From Nomia melanderi (Eukaryota; Arthropoda; Insecta; Hymenoptera; Halictidae): a stretch of 64,000 nucleotides of DNA. Numbering within the stretch: position 1 is the stretch's first letter; each line of letters begins with the position of its first letter. The DNA is taken from NCBI RefSeq assembly GCF_051020985.1, contig NC_135003.1, forward strand, positions 11,153,501 to 11,217,500, given 5' to 3'. The translations under genes and the position numbers were made by a program. This document shows positions 62,928 to 64,000 of the stretch, in pieces. The notes under the pieces are model-generated. The model was not told where the DNA came from. It made no database searches and saw nothing but the letters and a program-made list of their open reading frames with translations.

Positions 62928-63513
62928 TCATCCTTGAATTCCATCTGTCAAAGACCCCTTTTCATATTTAAAAAGAGACAGTATTCTGGTGTGAGATCTG
63001 CGGAGGGTGGCTGAGCGTTTGCGACGCTTGTCAAGGGCAGCAACATTGCTCTTGTGCACGAGCGCGTTAACATGCAAAAGGGACACTGCGTTGCTCCACT
63101 TTCTTGTTCTTCTACCTTTTACACCATCTATAACTGATCCAGCAGCAACACTCTTCTTTTGTTCCGACGCCCACGTACATGTTTTCAATCAACGAAAAAC
63201 AATCGTCAGAAAATGATTGCCACGATCTGTACAGTTATCTTTTTTACGCTACTGCATTGATTCTTGCTTCGAACGTTAAACGGAGAACGTTGGAAATAGT
63301 TGTGGGTAATAGACCAACCATTTCCACTGCTCGTTTCTTCTTGGAACGAGCATCTTCCAATACTAATTGCTCCAGTTTTTTCACAATTTTCACCGAGGTT
63401 GCTTCGACAAGAATCTCTGCCTTGCTGGGAGAAACTAGCGCCACTTGTGAGCCATGATTTCTCCGGGCCAATAGACACCAGGAATCGCTGGCGTTTCTTC
63501 TTGAACGCTTCAA
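62928..63513 (-). pseudogene. Broken mariner-type transposase fossil
   Basis: Two minus-strand frames resemble mariner transposase in the right order. The upstream frame (63244-63513) contains IVKKLEQLVLEDARSKK followed by AVEMVGLLPTTISNVL, like the helix-turn-helix region (VEQLVLED...EMVGIS..TV..IL). The downstream frame (62928-63188) contains RKWSNAVSLLHVNALVHKSN, like the (G)KWS.GVLLLHDNA..HKS catalytic block. The catalytic D of HDN is V here, the two blocks are in different frames, and they lie only about 60 codons apart where intact proteins have well over 100, so a middle part is deleted. Non-functional. Confidence 0.62.
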
Positions 63514-64000
63514 GGAACTTTTCTTTGTCCTGTAGAGAACTTACAGCCGCGAAATTCAATTGATTATTTGACAATAACTGTAAGCCGTTCGATCAAGACC
63601 TAGCAACTTAATTGTACCGATAAATATACCGATAAGGGTACAATGAAAGCAGAGATACGCGTGAAAATTGTTCACGATCCTCTTCGTCACCTTCGTTCCG
63701 CAAACTTTTTGACCTGCCCTCGTTGATTCTACCTTTTTCGCGCGCCGCTGTCGTGTGATTCGGCGTGTACCACTTTATCGACAAAAATTGTCCTAGTTTC
63801 GAACAGCAGAATACACAGAAAGGACATTAAAATCGCGGAAAAGTTGGATCCCTCTTTTTTTTCTTTTCCTTTCGCTCGCCTTTCGCCCCGTACGGATCGA
63901 AAGGACCTATTCACGCGAAGTGTACACACAGATGAGAACGTTTTAAGGAAACGAGATCTTCAAACATGGAAGAAAGTATTGAATCGGCAAACGCTCGGTC

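Larger units (their letters stand above)
39432..64000. other. Upstream intron or intergenic DNA, no confident gene
   Basis: The upstream exon that must end in phase 1 to join 39431 was not identified. The longest frame here starts at a true ATG (42556-43035, minus, 159 codons), but it has no recognisable domain and is about the length expected by chance in this much sequence. The region holds the repeats, foldback and transposase fossil listed separately. Confidence 0.5.

Noticed and set aside
1..64000. tRNA, rRNA, CRISPR or bacterial-type operon signals
   Set aside because: None seen: no convincing B-box/cloverleaf, no rRNA-like blocks and no regularly spaced identical repeats.

Overview
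This looks like a eukaryotic nuclear window from an insect, most likely a hymenopteran (bee, ant or wasp). That is inferred from general character: AT-rich intronic DNA mixed with CpG-rich patches, GT–AG introns, CAG/CAA polyglutamine exons, and mariner- and TTAA-type repeat remnants. I see no bacterial operons, rRNA, tRNA or CRISPR arrays.

The window is dominated by one large gene on the minus strand. Six consecutive coding exons (39257-39431, 37392-37665, 33213-33508, 28040-28256, 26195-27707, 24525-25755) join with matching phases and recognisable splice sites. A tentative terminal exon at 2004-2079 follows a 22 kb intron. With it, the visible coding sequence is 3,782 nt, giving about 1,260 residues of the C-terminal part of a long, Ser/Gln/Pro-rich and probably disordered protein. 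The 5' end was not found and probably lies beyond position 64000 or in an unrecognised exon. I do not recognise the protein family. It carries a 33-residue polyQ run, a second Q-rich block, a PxxPxR SH3-ligand motif and an RSxSxP 14-3-3-type motif, which suits a signalling or cytoskeletal adaptor, but that role is inference.

Region by region: 1-2003 is 3' flank; 2080-24524 is the tentative last intron (two inverted-repeat elements, a 271-bp-period duplication, a 30-bp degenerate tandem repeat, CpG-rich palindromes); 24525-39431 is the coding core; 39432-64000 is upstream intron or intergenic DNA (two TTAA-bounded MITE-like elements, a (TA)n tract, a 260-bp foldback, a G-rich quadruplex motif and a broken mariner-type transposase fossil at 62928-63513).

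Most other open frames are short, begin at non-ATG codons or shadow the real exons, so they are left out. The observations most worth a second look are the 260-bp foldback, the GC–AG intron, the stop codon that overlaps the last strong donor, and the mariner fossil.
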